A DNA stretch of 64,000 nucleotides, from assembly GCF_017591435.1 (NCBI RefSeq), contig NC_059300.1:1360718-1424717 (forward strand), written 5' to 3'. The stretch comes from Portunus trituberculatus. Lineage: Eukaryota > Arthropoda > Malacostraca > Decapoda > Portunidae. The notes below the pieces were generated by a model. It was not told where the DNA came from, searched no databases, and was given only the letters and a program-made list of their open reading frames with translations. The position numbers were made by a program, and so were the translations under genes. Of this stretch, positions 1 through 11,776 are shown piece by piece (position 1 is the first letter of the stretch; each line of letters starts with the position of its first letter).

Positions 1-410
1 TTATGTACCCGTGTACCGCTGTACCTGCCACACTCGGCACCACACTGCTCACTCTGCTGAGCACTCCACCGCCGACCCTGCAGTCTGAGGGAGAATGGTA
101 CTACCAGAATACAGATACTTACTCATGGTCCCGTGAGCTCGCCTGAGGCTAAGGAATGCAGACACACGTAATATGGCAGGAGGTGTTCCAACGGCAGGAT
201 GAGGGGGTAACACTACCGTCTCGCCAGCACAGTTCTGCTACTACACAGATGCCACAGTAACACAATCCAGGGTAACAGTGGGGCAGGGAACAGGCACAAG
301 TGAACGTCACGCTGTGTTACAGGCCAGACTTGCCAAATCAGCTGATCCAGCGCAGGTAAACACAGCGTCCTTCAGTGCCCCCCATCAACACCCCAAAATC
401 CACATACACT
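1..410. other. No gene recognised
   Basis: I see no open frame, RNA gene or repeat boundary that I can support here. The minus-strand LINE to the right has lost its normal 3' terminus at about 440-460, so this stretch is the flank of a 3'-deleted element or of a later insertion. Confidence 0.4.
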
Positions 411-1169
411 CTATGCAACACTGGTTCCACTAGTAAAGAAAATAAACAGATATGCAACAGTATGCACACTCATTGCAGGCACTACTTCTTCATTTAAACT
501 GTTCCACGTCTCAATACATTTTTGCAGGAAACTATATTTTTTAACATCTCTCAGACATTTTCCCTTTCTCAGCTTTTTACTATGCGATCTTGTACTTCGA
601 ATGTCATATTCTTCTCTCAGGATCAGTTTCTCATTATCCACTTGGTCCATTCCGTTGATCAATTTATAAACTTGTATCAGATCTCCTCTCTCCCTTCTTT
701 GTTCCAGGGTTGGTAGATCCATAGCCTTTGGTCTCTCCTCATATGTCATCCCTTCAAATTCTGGAACCATTCTTGTAGCCATTTTTTGTAGTCTCTCCAA
801 CTTTCTTATGTTTCTTTTTATGAGGGATCCACACTACTCCTGCATATTCCAATCTGGATCTTATTATAGTACTTATCATCATTTCTTTGTCTATGTAGTG
901 AAATGCTATTCCAATATTCCTTAGCAAATTATATGTCTATAAAAATTCTATCAATATGGCTTACCGGTTGATTGTTTTCTTCCATTGTCACTCCTAAGTC
1001 CTTTTCCTTTTTTACTTTCTCCAGTTCTACTCCACCTCCCATCTTATAGATTCCCACGGGTCGTCTTTCACTCTTTCCCATCTCCATGACATGGCTTTTG
1101 TTCACATTGAATTCCATTTCACACATTTTACTCCATTCCCACATCTTATTTAGGTCTTCTTGTAGTATT

Positions 1170-2030
1170 TCACAATCCTCCTTTTGCTTTATAACTCTGC
1201 AGTTTTGTATCATCTGCAAACAGATTTATGTAGCTATTCACTCCTTCTGTCATGTCGTTAATATAAATGAGGAAAAGTATTGGTGACAATACTGACCCCT
1301 GAGGCACTCCGCTTTCTGCTGCTCTCCACTTGGGCTTCATATCTTTAACTACCGTCCTTATTTCTCTCCCTCTCAAATAATTTTCTATCCATCTCAATGT
1401 GCTTCCTTTTAAGCCACCCTTCTCCTCTAACTTCCATAGTAATCTTGCATGTGGCACTTTGTCAAATGCCTTTTTTAAATCCAAATAAATACAGTCAACC
1501 CATCCCTCTCTCTCTTGTACTCTATTAACTATTCTAAAATAGAAACTCAATAAATTAGTTACACACAACCGTCTTTTTCTAAAACCAAATTGGCTATTTG
1601 ATATCAATTTGTTGTCTTCAAGGAACTCGATCCATTGTTTCTTTATTATTCTTTCACACATCTTGCATATTACACTAGTTAGTGATACTGGTCTGTAATT
1701 TAAAGGTTCTTCCTTCCTTTCGCTCTTATATATGGGAACCACCTCAGCTCTTTTCCATTCTACTGGTACTGTTCCATTTTCTATTGAGCATTTTATGATG
1801 TTGTATATAGGACTTGCTAGTTCTTCCCTACATTCTTTCAGTATTCTGCCTGAGACTTCATCCGGTCCCATTGCCTTCTCTTCATCCAGTTCCTTCATTA
1901 ACTCTTTTATTTCAAGCTTGGTTACTTTAATCTCTTTCATATAGACTGTCTCTCTATTACCCTGTGGCCTTTCAAATTTGGATTCCTTAGTAAAGACCTC
2001 CTGGAATTTATTATTTAATAGTTCTGCCAT
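1170..2030 (-). pseudogene. LINE A reverse transcriptase (ORF2 fragment)
   Basis: A 286-residue open stretch carrying successive non-LTR reverse transcriptase blocks: AMGPDEVSG, WKRAEVVPIYKS, NYRPVSLTS, SQFGFRK, DLKKAFDKVPH, SGVPQGSVLSP and FADD. The two aspartates of FADD and the D of the DLKKAFD block are the metal-binding residues of the polymerase. The frame breaks after FADDTKL and the thumb and C-terminal part continue in another frame below 1219. It would copy element RNA at a nicked target in the nucleus if intact. Confidence 0.85.
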
Positions 2031-2240
2031 ACTTTTGGGTCTTCCACCATCCTGTTCTCTCCTTTTAACCTTTCTATTGTTTCTTTTTGCCTAATTTTTC
2101 CATTTATGAATCTGTAGAACAATTTTGGTTGCTCCTTACATTTTTCGACAATGTCCTTTTCAAAGTTCTTTTCCTCTTCCTTCCTCACCTTAACATATTC
2201 ATTTCTTGCTGCCTTGAAGTTTTCCTTATTTACTGGATTT

Positions 2241-3110
2241 CTATTTCTCCTCCACCTTTTCCATGCTCCATCTCTTTCTCCTTTGCCCTAGCACACCTTG
2301 CATTAAACCAATCTTTCTTTCCTTCTTCTTTAGGTCTATATTTGGGACATATTCCTGACTCCTTTTGTATATTTCTAAAAATAAGTTATACTTCTCTTGC
2401 ATCGTCTCTGAGTTTTCCATCTCCTCCCAGTTTACGTTTTTAAAATAGTTCTTGAGATTCTCAATATCAGCCTTTCTGCAATTTAATTGGTCTCCTTTGT
2501 ATGAATCGTCTCTATCTTCCTTTCCCTCTTCTATATCCATTTATAATATTACATGGTCACTCTTTCCCACTGGGCACTTATATCTTATATCATCATTCAT
2601 TTGTATACCCCTTGTAGAAACTAGGTCCAATCTCGCCAGCTCATCGTTTCCTCTGAATCTTGTACATTCGTTTACTCTCTGGTCCATCATATTGTCTATC
2701 ATTAGGTTCAGGAATCTTTCTCTCCAGGCTTCTTCCCCCATACCACTTTCATAATTTTCCCAGTCCACTTCTTTACAGTTGAAATCTCCTACAAATATCA
2801 CTTTTCTCCTTTCCTTAATGATTCTCGTTAGACTCCTTATTGTGTCATCTATCATATCTTTATATTCTTGATTTGTCCATGAATTTGTTTTTTTGGCACA
2901 TATGTTACAATGCTTGTTAACTCTTTTTTATTAATATGCATCTTAACATACAGTACTTCTGCTTTTCCTTCCCCACATTCCACTTGGTTTATCACTATCT
3001 CCTTCCTTAACATTATCATTACTCCTCCTCCTCCTTTACCCCCTCTGTCTCTTCTCCATGCATTATACCTATTATCCAAGTCTATTTTGATTGCCATCAT
3101 TTTTAGTTAA
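2241..3110 (-). pseudogene. LINE A endonuclease region, frame-broken
   Basis: Several overlapping frames encode pieces of an exonuclease/endonuclease/phosphatase-type domain. IVGDFNCKEVDW-like text near 2790 and LDLVSTR followed by PVGKSDHVIL (2541-2855) match the late motifs of LINE apurinic endonucleases, including the SDH catalytic histidine. 2241-2540 gives the linker to the reverse transcriptase (YKRSQEYVP, then CARAKE-type basic text in a shifted frame). Stop codons and frameshifts make it non-functional. Confidence 0.75.
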
Positions 3111-4150
3111 ACTTGTTCCACTTTTTTCTCTTTCTTCTCTTTTATATACCATTTCCTTATCCTGTCTCCTAGAATTCTCCAAAATTTTTTTTTTTTTTTT
3201 TTTTCCTCTTCTGACTTTTCATTATTTTTTTCCCTTACTGCTGCCGCCAGTTCGTTGTATCTCTTCCTTTCTTCCTCATTTCTATTTTTCTTTATATAGA
3301 TATCCTTGCAGCCTTCTGTTTCTCTGAGTTTTGTTGTTCTATATAATATTTCTTCTGTTGCTGCTTGTGATTTTAGTAGTATTTCAATTGGTCTCGTTTT
3401 TCCTTCTTGATATGGTCCCGTTCTGTTTATTTCTTCTACTTCTTCTTCTAAGTTCTGCTTATCTTCATCGTTTAGATTTTATAGTAGGTCTTTGACTGAT
3501 TTCATTTCTTCTTTTTCTCTTCTTGGTCTATATTCTATATTTTTTTCTTTTTTTCCAAATACGACTACACTCTTCTTTTTTTCTGCAATTTCTCTAACTA
3601 GATTTTTTTTTGTCTTGAGGACTCCTATCATTTTGTTTGTAATATTTTCTTCTTTTTCTTTTAGTTGTTCTTGAATCACCTCCTGAACATCATCCTTATC
3701 TTTCTTATCTTGGACTCTCCATGCTTGTACTTCTTTTTTAATCACATTCTGCACTCTTTCCTCTTCTTTGTTTGCTAGATCTTTCAGCTTCTCTTTTTCT
3801 TTCTTGGCTTTACCAAGTCCTTCTTCCATCTGCTTCTTGTAGTTAGCTACTTCCTTTTTCAGTTCTTCTTTTTCCGCTCTTAGCCTAGCTTCGTTTTCTT
3901 CCACTTTTTTTATCTTTTCTCTCAGTTTTTTAAACTCTTTTTCCTGTTCTTTATTCTCTTTCATTCCCATATTTTCCTTTATCCATTTATCTAGTTTACG
4001 TTCAATAGTCAACACTCTCTTAAGTAGTGAAGTATTCGCCGTGTTGAAACCTTCAAATGCGCTCTCTCCCTCATCAACATAGTCATCATCTTCTTTCATT
4101 CTTTCCCTAGTCTCATACCTGCATTTTGATGGAATCTCTTCTTTACTCAT
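3110..4150 (-). pseudogene. LINE A ORF1 (coiled-coil nucleic-acid chaperone-like)
   Basis: Translation from the ATG at 4150 (reading down) is open for 223 residues. It begins MSKEEIPSKCRYETRER and becomes a long Lys/Glu-rich heptad-like stretch (about residues 55-170) typical of a trimerising coiled coil. After a break near 3479, other frames carry GKTRPIEILLKS, followed by an acidic/basic KNRNEEERKRYNEL block that resembles the C-terminal RNA-binding part of LINE ORF1 proteins. A poly-T run at 3185-3203 on the plus strand adds a frame slip. By family analogy ORF1p binds element RNA. Confidence 0.65.
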
Positions 4151-4289
4151 GATTCTTTAACAGTTGATTTCATGAAAAACGAGTCCACACTGCTATATAA
4201 TAGGTAGTGAAGATCAGCTGATTGTCTGAGCGACGCCAGTGCGTCCTTCCTCGACCGCATCTGGTGTGTGTGTGTGTGTAGGAGAGAAA

Positions 4290-6640
4290 GCCATCCAAGG
4301 GCAACACAATGTTAAAAAGAGAAAAAGGCCCTCTTGAGTGCTGGTTCTCTAAAAGATAAGAAGGGTTAGCCAAAATTAGGGAGCAAATGTCTTGATACCT
4401 CCCTCTTACAAGTAGTCAAGTCATAGGAAGACAGAAGTACAGAAGCAGGTAGGGAGTTCCAGAGTTTACTAGTGAAAGGTATGAATGATTGAGAATACTG
4501 GTTAACTCATACGTTAGAGAGTTGGACAGAATAAGGATGAGAGGAAGAAGAAAGCCTTGTGCAGTGAGGTCGTAGGAGGAGAGGAGGCATGCAGTTAACA
4601 AGATCAGTAGAATAGTTAGCATGAAAATAGCGATGAAAGATAGAAAGAGATGCAATATTTTGGCAATGAGAAAGAGGCTGAAGACAGTTAGTCAGAAGAG
4701 GGGAGTTGATGAGACAAAAAGCTTTTGATTCCACCCTATCTAATAAAACTGTGTGAGTGGAACCCCCAAACATGTGAAGAGTACTCCATACAGGGGTGGA
4801 TAAGGTCTTTGTACAGAATAAGTAGTTGGAGGGGCGAGAAAAACTGGCGGAGACGCCACAGAATGCCTAACTTTATAGAAGCTGTTTTAGAAAGAGATGA
4901 GATATGAAGTTTCCAGTTAAGATTACGAGTAAATGACAGACCGACGATATTCAGTGTGGAAGAGGGAGACAGTTGAGTGTCATTGAAGAAGAGGGGATAA
5001 TTGTCTGGAAGGTTGTGTCGAGTCGATAGATGGAGGAATTGAGTTTTTGAGGCATTGAAAGCTACTAGATTTTCTCTGCCTCAATTGGAAATCTTAGAAA
5101 AATCAGAAATCAGGCATTCTGTGGTGTCCCTGCGTGATCTGTTGACTTCCTGAAGGGTTAGTCGTCTCTGAAAGGACATGGAAAGATGTACGGTGGTGTC
5201 ATCAGCATAGGAGTGGATAAGGGAAGAAGTCTGGTTAAGAAGATCATTAATGAACAATTGAAAGAGAGTGGGTGACAAGACAAAACCCTGAAGAACACCA
5301 CTATTAATAGATTTAGGAGAAGAACAGTGGCCGTCTACCACAGCAGCAAAAGAACGGTCAGAAAGGAAACTTGAGATAAAGTTGCAGACAGAAGGATAGA
5401 AACCATAGGAGAGCAGACTCTATCAAAAGCTTTTCATATGTCTAACATGACAGCAAAAGTTTCACCAAAATCTCTAAAAGAGGATGACCAAGACTCAGTA
5501 AGGAAAGCTAGAGGATCACCAGTAGAGCAACCTTGACAGAAGCCATAGTGGTGATCAGATAGAAGATTATGAAGTGACAGATGTTTAAGAATCTTTCTAT
5601 TGAGGATAGATTCAAAAACTTTAGACAAGCAAGAGATTAAAGCTATGGGACAGTAATTTGAGGGATTAGAACGGTCATCCTTTTTAGGAACAGGCTGAAT
5701 ATTAGCAAACTTCCAGCAAGAAGGAAAGGTAGAAGTTAATAGACAAAGTTGAAAAAGTTTAGCCAGGCAAGGTGCAAGCACAGAAGCGCAATTTTTTAAA
5801 GCAATAGGAAGGACCCCATCAGGTTCATAAGACTTCCATTTCCAGTCATGGAAAACATCATTACAAGAATTTTGATTGAAGACATGAAATAGTCAGGAAA
5901 AACAAGCCCAGAATCATCTAAGGTGGAGTTGTTAGCAAAGGTTTGAGAGAAGAGCTCAGCTTTAGAGACCAGTATAATACCTCCTCAGGTACCCCCAACT
6001 GGCAGAGGCAAAACACCAGAGGCACCTCTGATTATCCTATTGGAGAAATAAGACAAGATCCAGAAATGAGATTGTGATCACCCAACATGATATAACAGCA
6101 TAAGCAGAAAGATTAGATAAGGAAGAGATCAAGAATGTTCTTCTCCAAGACAGTCAGGAATATGATATGTTGCACCAGTTTCTCTAGATCATGGAGGATA
6201 GCAAAGTTCAAATTCACCATGGTCAGTAAAGGAAGAGGAAAGCCAATGCTTTCATTTCTCCAAGAATGGAGATCTCCACGAAAGGATAGGGACATGTCTC
6301 TACTTTGGAAGTTAAATACTCATTTACTATAGTCAGATGTTAGGGGAGATAGACAGCACAGATAAATTTAGTTAGAGTGACTATTGAGTCGAAGCCAGAT
6401 GGTCTTTTTCATGGACACAAGAGCAAGTTATTGTTGTCACATACATGCAACATCCAGCTTTCGAAAATGAGAATAGAAAAGTAGGAGGAACAAAGAAGGG
6501 TTACTGTCAGTTTCCTCAGACAGCTGTGTTTTTTGAGGAAAAGAAGATAGTTTAGTAGAGGAGATTGTTCCACAGATTGAAAATTAGATCTAAGACTCGA
6601 ATGTTGCATAAGTTAATGTAGAAAAGTTCATAGGTGTCAA
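4290..6640 (-). mobile_element. LINE X1: second, more decayed non-LTR lineage
   Basis: Minus-strand fragments encode reverse transcriptase text unlike that of element A: SNYCPIALISCLSKVFESILNRKILKHL and YGFCQGCST at 5434-5781, then GVLQGFVLSPTLFQLFINDLL and a YADDTT catalytic box at 5081-5341, then a C-terminal region (HSRGPFSLF and GSTHTVLLDRVESKAF, 4170-4773). Endonuclease text is too degraded to trace above about 6300. A related copy lies at 37860-40400 and a short piece at 6940-7105. The end points are approximate. Confidence 0.7.
5081..5781 (-). pseudogene. LINE X1 reverse transcriptase remnants
   Basis: Two open pieces in different frames, 5434-5781 and 5081-5341, together cover palm and finger motifs of a non-LTR reverse transcriptase. 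The YADD box is visible at about 5210. The join near 5400-5434 is broken by a small deletion. In the second copy at about 38550-39199 the same motifs are interrupted at different places, so the decay of the two copies is independent. Confidence 0.65.
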
Positions 6641-6939
6641 GACATTTTTGTCTCAAGAGACAGTCTTTCCTCCCAGAATACTCCAAGGCTTTTAGTTGCC
6701 ATTTTTATTTTGAATTATAAGTGAAAGGTGTATGTCTGGTAAGTGCATGTAATTTTGAGTGAAGAAGGAGAGTTTTCTTTAGAGGGCAGGCTGTGACTGT
6801 CCCCTTGAGTTGTGAGGCACAAAGGGAAATTTTCAGTGAGATCACAGCTAGCTTTAATGGAAATTTCACAGCACCTCATGAACTAGTGCTATTAGACATG
6901 ACTGGGAGTAATTTATCATTTCGGTAAGTGTTTTGTAGT

Positions 6940-7105
6940 GAGGCTGTGGGAAGAAGGGAGGCATGCAGTTAGCAATTGACATGTAAATAGTGGTAGAAGA
7001 TAACAAAACATGTAACATTGCATCCTTGAGAAAGAGGCAGAAGACAATCAGGTGGAGAAGAGGTGTTGATAGGGCAAAAAGTGTCTGATTTCACCCTGTC
7101 TAAAA
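6940..7105 (-). mobile_element. Short X-lineage LINE 3' fragment
   Basis: The plus-strand text (gaggctgtgggaagaagg, then ggcatgcagttagcaat and a segment ending ttcaccctgtctaa) parallels 4560-4742 of element X1 and 38030-38190 of X2. It is a piece of the C-terminal and 3' region of the same LINE lineage. No open frame survives. It ends in a short A-run at 7105-7115. Confidence 0.55.
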
Positions 7106-7715
7106 AAAAAAAAGTTTGAATGGATTTTAATTGTAGTATTGTATGTATAGTACATTATAATTAAGTATCATAATATTGTAAAGAATGGAAAGGCAGGTGA
7201 ATGCATCATTAAGTATGAAAACATGAATACATCCATCAAGAAATTAAAGTCTGTGCCAAACTGATTCATCAAATGTAGACCTTGACATTTCAACCCCATC
7301 TTTCCTCATCTGCCTTCTTTCATTCACATGTGTGTATGTATTTACCTATTTGTATTTACCTATTTGTGTATTACAGGGCCCGAGCTAAGCTCTCTGTGTC
7401 CTGTCTCCTTGTCCATTCCTGTCATATCTCTCTTTCATCTGATTGACACACACCGCATCAACGACATCACTGCTCAGTTTATTCCACTTATCAATGCTAC
7501 GATGCAGGAAACTGTATTTTCTCACGTCATTTAGACAGATGTCTTTTATTAGCTTTTTCCATGTCCTCGGAGATGATTACTTGTGGTCACCTTTATCAAC
7601 TCTCTGTCCAGTATGTCAATCTTGTTCACCAATTTATACATAGTTATCATGTCTCCTCTTGTTCTTCTCTCTTCTAATGTGGTCAGCCCCAGCTTCCTCA
7701 GTCTTTCCTCATAGT

Positions 7716-8973
7716 CTAACTCCTGAGTCCTGGTACCATCCTTGTTGCCAGCCTCTGTACCCTTTCTACCTTCTTCACATTTTTCTTCATATGCGGTGAC
7801 CAGACACAAGCTGCATATTCTAACTGGGGTCTTATTAAGGTACATAATATCTTCTTCATCATTCCTTCATCTAGGTAGTGGAATGCAAGGCCAATATTTT
7901 GAAGCATGTTATATGTTTTCCAAAAAATCTTGTTAATGTGTTTCTCCGGTGACAAAGTGTTTTGCACGGTTACTCCTAAGTCTTTCTCCTCATTGGTCTC
8001 TTTAATTTTCTCATCACCCAGCCTGTAATCCCAGTTTGGTCTGTATCTACTTCTTCCCATTTTCATAACATGGGTCTTGTCTATATTAAATTCCATCTGC
8101 CACTCCTTACTCCACTCATATATTTTATCAAGATCTTCCTGTAACTTGTTACAATCTTCCACATTCTTTACTCTCCTCATAATTTTAGTATCGTCCGCAA
8201 ACATGTTCATGTAACTGTCAATTCCTACTGGCATATCATTAACATAAATCAAAAACATGATGGGACCAAGCACTGACCCTTGTGGAACTCCACTGGTTAC
8301 CTTCTTCCACTCGGACTTCCTTCCTCTCACCACTGTTCTCATTTCTCTTCCCACTAAGTAATTTTCCATCCATTTTGCTAGTTTATCATTTACTCCTCCA
8401 ATCTTCTTTAGTTTCCACATCAGTCTATTGTGTGGTACTTTATCAAAGGCCTTTCTCAAGTCCAGGTAGATAGCATCCATCCATCCCTCTCTATGTTGTA
8501 GTATGTTAGTCACTCTTGAATAAAAACATAATAGATTGGATACACGATCTTCCTTTTCAGAAACCAAACTGTCTTTCACTCAGAATGTTTTCACTTTCTA
8601 GATACTCACTCCACTTAGCTTTAATTACTTCTTCACATACATTGCACAATATACTAGTCAACGATACTGGTCTATAATTTAGCTTATATATAGGCACAAT
8701 GTCAGCTCTTTTCCACTCTTTCGGGACTAATCCTGTTCGTATGGAGGTTTCAACAATATCAAATATCGGGTTCAACAATTGATCCTTACATTCATTTAGC
8801 AAGCTCCCAGATATGCCATCAGGCCCCATTGATTTATTAATATCTAGATTGCTTATAATTTTCCTTACATCTTCCTTAGTAACCATGATGTCCTGCATTT
8901 GCTTTATTTCCGTAGGCCTTCCTCCCATAAAATGCTCCTCCTTTGTAAACACTTTGCAAAAGTTGTCATTCAA
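7716..8973 (-). pseudogene. LINE B reverse transcriptase
   Basis: Two overlapping frames (8557-8973 then 7716-8579) encode NKSMGPDGISG, WKRADIVPIYK, NYRPVSLTSIL, ERQFGF, DLRKAFDKVPHNRL, SGVPQGSVLGPIMFLIYVND and the FADDTK catalytic box, continuing into the thumb (EWQMEFNIDKTHVMKMG) and C-terminal region. A single frameshift falls at about 8557-8580 in the RQFGF motif. The remaining 287-residue stretch is the longest open reverse transcriptase piece in the window. Confidence 0.85.
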
Positions 8974-9489
8974 AATTTCAGCTATATCTCCAGCATCCTC
9001 ATATACTTCTTCCCGTTTTTACCTTTTCTATTGCCTCCCTTATATTTAGTTTTCCATTTATGAATTTGTAAAACATTTTGGGTCACTATCACAGTTTTCC
9101 ACCACCCTCTGTTCATATTCCTTCTGTGCTGTTCTCCTTACTTTAACATATCTATTCCTTGCTGTTTTGTAAACTTCTCTTAATAATACATCACTGTTTT
9201 TCTTAAGTTTCTTCCATGCCTTTTCTTTGTTCTTTTTGCTTCTTCACAATTTCTATTAAACCACTGTTTATTATTTAAAGTCCTCTTTCTGTAATATGGC
9301 ACAAACTTATTCACAGCAGAGTTATACAAATCCATAAATTTATCGTATTTCAATTGCATATCCCTTTCCTGGTATACCACGGACCAGTCAATTTCATTAA
9401 GAACTCCCTTATATGGTTATAATTTGCCCTAATATAATTTAATTTTTCCTCCCTGTTCCACAATCTTATTCGTGCTTAATTCCGTATCC

Positions 9490-10252
9490 AGCTCAAAGCT
9501 TAGGACATCATGATCGCTTTTCCCAAGGGACATTCATGTTCAATTTCCTCTTTTAGAGATGCCCTGGTAAATACCAAATCCAACCTTGCTGCAACATCTT
9601 GTCCCCTGCACCTTGTTGGTGATCTCACCCACTGTGTCATCAAGTTATTTGTTGCTACCTTTAACAATTCCTCTGCCCACTCACCACCATTCACCACTTC
9701 GTAGTCTTCCCACACTATTTCTTTACAATTAAAGTCTCCAACTATCATCACTCTATCCTTTCTGATGAGTTCTTGCTTCATTCTGTCTAGAGTATTTCTC
9801 ATCACCATTTGGTACTGTTCATATTCCCAAGCACTGGTTCTGGGTGGTATGTATACTGTTATAATATTAATGTCCTCTTGCCATCTGTTATAAGCATACT
9901 TATCACTTCCTCATTTCTCTTACTATAGTTCACCTCCTTCACTATCAGATCTTCCTTAGTAAGAACCATTATACCACCACCTCCTTTATTTTTTCTATCA
10001 TTTCTCCATACTTTGTAGTGTTTTACAACAAACCAGTCTAGCTTTATTTTGGGCCTTAGCTTTGTTTCCACTACACATTATGTCCGGTTCGTTATTTCTT
10101 AGGTAATCCATACATTCTAGCCTCTTAGACAGAAATCCATCTATATTCATGTAAGTCACTTGTATTCCATTCCTAGTCTCTTTCTTCCATGTAATGTCTA
10201 TTCCGCCTGTTTTATCCACCACTTCTTTAGCCTCCCATTTCTCATCCTCCAA
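9490..10252 (-). pseudogene. LINE B endonuclease remnants
   Basis: 9998-10252 carries VTYMNIDGFLSKRLECMDYL and NEPDIM, the N-terminal active-site region of a LINE apurinic endonuclease. 9500-9808 carries IVGDFNCKEIVWEDYE and LDLVFTR and then the region just before the SDH motif, which is lost to a frameshift (ECPLGKAIMM). The middle part (9859-10071) is in another frame. It would nick target DNA if intact. Confidence 0.7.
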
Positions 10253-10616
10253 AAAAACTTGGTCTTTTCCTCCTCTGTTCTTTCGTCATTCCTCTCTTTC
10301 ACTTCAGTTACAAGCTCTTTCATTTTCATTCGCTCATCCTGTGATATATTTCTTCTTATGTAAATTGTTTTGGTTCCTCGGAGTCCTTAAGTTTCCAAGC
10401 CCTCAACAAGGCCTCAGCTGCCACCTTAGACTTTAATTTCAATTTCAATGGTCTATTCTTGCCTTTCTCAAAAGCTCCTAATCTCACACTTTCTTCTACC
10501 TCAGCATGTAGGTCCTCTTCCTCCACAGAGATCTCATTCAGTAAAGACTTAATCCTGTCATTTTCCTTATTCCTCCTATCCTGCCAATTTCTGTTAGTTT
10601 CCTCCCTCAATCCTGT

Positions 10617-10617
<1 letters not shown>
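10236..10617 (-). pseudogene. LINE B ORF1 C-terminal piece
   Basis: The frame 10356-10610 gives VRLGAFEKGKNRPLKLKLKS, AAEALLRAWKLKDSEE. A shifted frame below it gives RRNISQDERMKMKELV and WRMRNGRLKKWWIK. These correspond to the C-terminal basic domain seen in element A ORF1. The coiled coil is absent because the copy is 5'-truncated exactly at the (TG)n tract. Confidence 0.6.
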
Positions 10618-10618
<1 letters not shown>

Positions 10619-10673
<55 letters not shown>

Positions 10674-10707
10674 TTATCTATTTGTGTGTGTGTGTGTGTG
10701 TGTGTGT
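10619..10707. repeat. (TG)n - 13-bp LINE tail remnant - (TG)n
   Basis: (TG)n at 10619-10670 is followed by tatttatctattt (10671-10683) and then (GT)n at 10684-10707. The 13-bp interruption is the complement of AAATAGATAAATA, which resembles the terminal TAGGTAAATA of the LINEs here. It looks like an insertion truncated almost to nothing. Confidence 0.6.
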
Positions 10708-11763
10708 ATTTGCCTAGTTGTATATTACAGGGTTTGAGTGGGGTTCGAGGTGATCTGTCTCCATATCTACTTTTATCCATCTTTTCCTTAACTGTATGTA
10801 CATTTTCTGCTGTTACATTCTCTTCACTCAAGTCATTCCAGATAGCCACCATTCTATGTGAAAAACTAAATTTTTTAAACTTTCTCAAACATTGACTCTT
10901 CATGATCTTCTTGGAGTGTCCCCTCATCTGTCTATTTCCATCTTCTGCCAGTAATACCAGATCTTGTCTGTCTATCTTTTCCATACAGTTTACTATCTTA
11001 TACATTGTTATTAGATTTCCTCTCTCCCCTATCTTTCAAAATTGGTAGTCCCAGTTCCTTCAGTCTTTCTTCATAGGTAAGGTCCTTCATCTTTAGCATC
11101 ATCTTTATAGCTGCCATGTGAATTCTTTCTAATTTCTTGATATCTTTTTGTATAGTATATGTATACCACACCACTGCTGCATATTCAAGTTTATGTTTTA
11201 TCATAGCGGTTATGATTTTGTTTATCATACTCGTATCTATGTAATTAAACACCATTCCTGATATTTATTAGTGTCATATGTTGAAGTAAATAACCCATTT
11301 ATGTGTCTTTCTGGGGTCAGGGTTTCTTGTATAACCACTCCTAGGTCTTTCTCTTTCTTCCTCTTCATTATAATTTCTTCTCCCATTTTGTATTCCCACA
11401 TAGGTCTTCTGTTACTTTTACCTACTTCCATCACATGGCATTTCTTAGCATTGAATTATAATTTCCACTTTTGCCTCACTCCCAGTTCTTGTCAACATCT
11501 CATTGTAGTTCCATACAGTCCTCATTGCTCTTTATTACTCTTAAGAGTTTTGCATCATCTGCACACAAATTTGTATAATTGCTTAAGCTCTCTTGTATAT
11601 CATTAATATATATTTGGAACATTATTGGTGCCAGCACTGAACCCTGTAGTACGGAAATAGTTACTATTCTCTAACTTGATGGAGTGTCTCTTAACATAGT
11701 CCTCATTTCTCTTCTCGTTAAGTAGTTCCTCTTCCAGCTTAAGATATTTCCTTGTATTCCTCC
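10708..11763 (-). mobile_element. LINE C: 5'-truncated copy in the (TG)n-separated array
   Basis: The minus strand encodes the thumb and C-terminal region of a CR1/L2-like LINE: KSNRRPMWEYKMGEE (11237-11434), KHKLEYAAVVWY and LTYEERLKELGLPIL (10998-11255), and MYKIVNCMEKID through KSRYGDRSPR (10616-11005). The 3' end reads into the shared tail QLGKYTHTH, that is TAGGCAAATAC plus (AC)n. The 5' end stops inside the reverse transcriptase at (TG)n 11764-11776. The text differs from family A, so it is another subfamily. Confidence 0.8.
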
Positions 11764-11776
11764 TGTGTGTGTGTGT

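Larger units (their letters stand above)
440..4260 (-). mobile_element. LINE A: nearly full-length, broken CR1/L2-like non-LTR retrotransposon
   Basis: Read on the minus strand it has the usual LINE order: a coiled-coil ORF1 (from 4150), an apurinic endonuclease with a GDFNCKEVDW motif (about 2241-3110), a reverse transcriptase with the FADD catalytic box (1170-2030) and a C-terminal region with RMVPE and YEERLKAMDLPTL blocks (411-930). Frames are interrupted several times, so it is a pseudo-element. The 5' end lies against a short (GT)n at 4262-4279. The 3' end normally seen in this family (conserved CRYGD motif, then TAGGTAAATA and a (CA)n tail) is missing, so the copy is 3'-deleted. Clade assignment (CR1/L2/Daphne-like) is from motif style only. 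Confidence 0.85.
7339..10617 (-). mobile_element. LINE B: 5'-truncated CR1/L2-like element
   Basis: On the minus strand it runs from the C-terminal part of ORF1 (10250-10617), through an endonuclease (about 9490-10250) and reverse transcriptase (7716-8973), to a 3' end with the family tail (complement of tgtatttacctatttgtatttacctattt). Its 5' end abuts a (TG)n tract at 10619, cutting ORF1 in mid-frame. Its 3' side reaches a short tgtgtgtatg stretch at 7328-7338. Several frameshifts make it non-autonomous. Its C-terminal text (RLATRMVPGL, YEERLRKLGLTTLEERR) differs from family A, so it is a separate subfamily. Confidence 0.85.
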
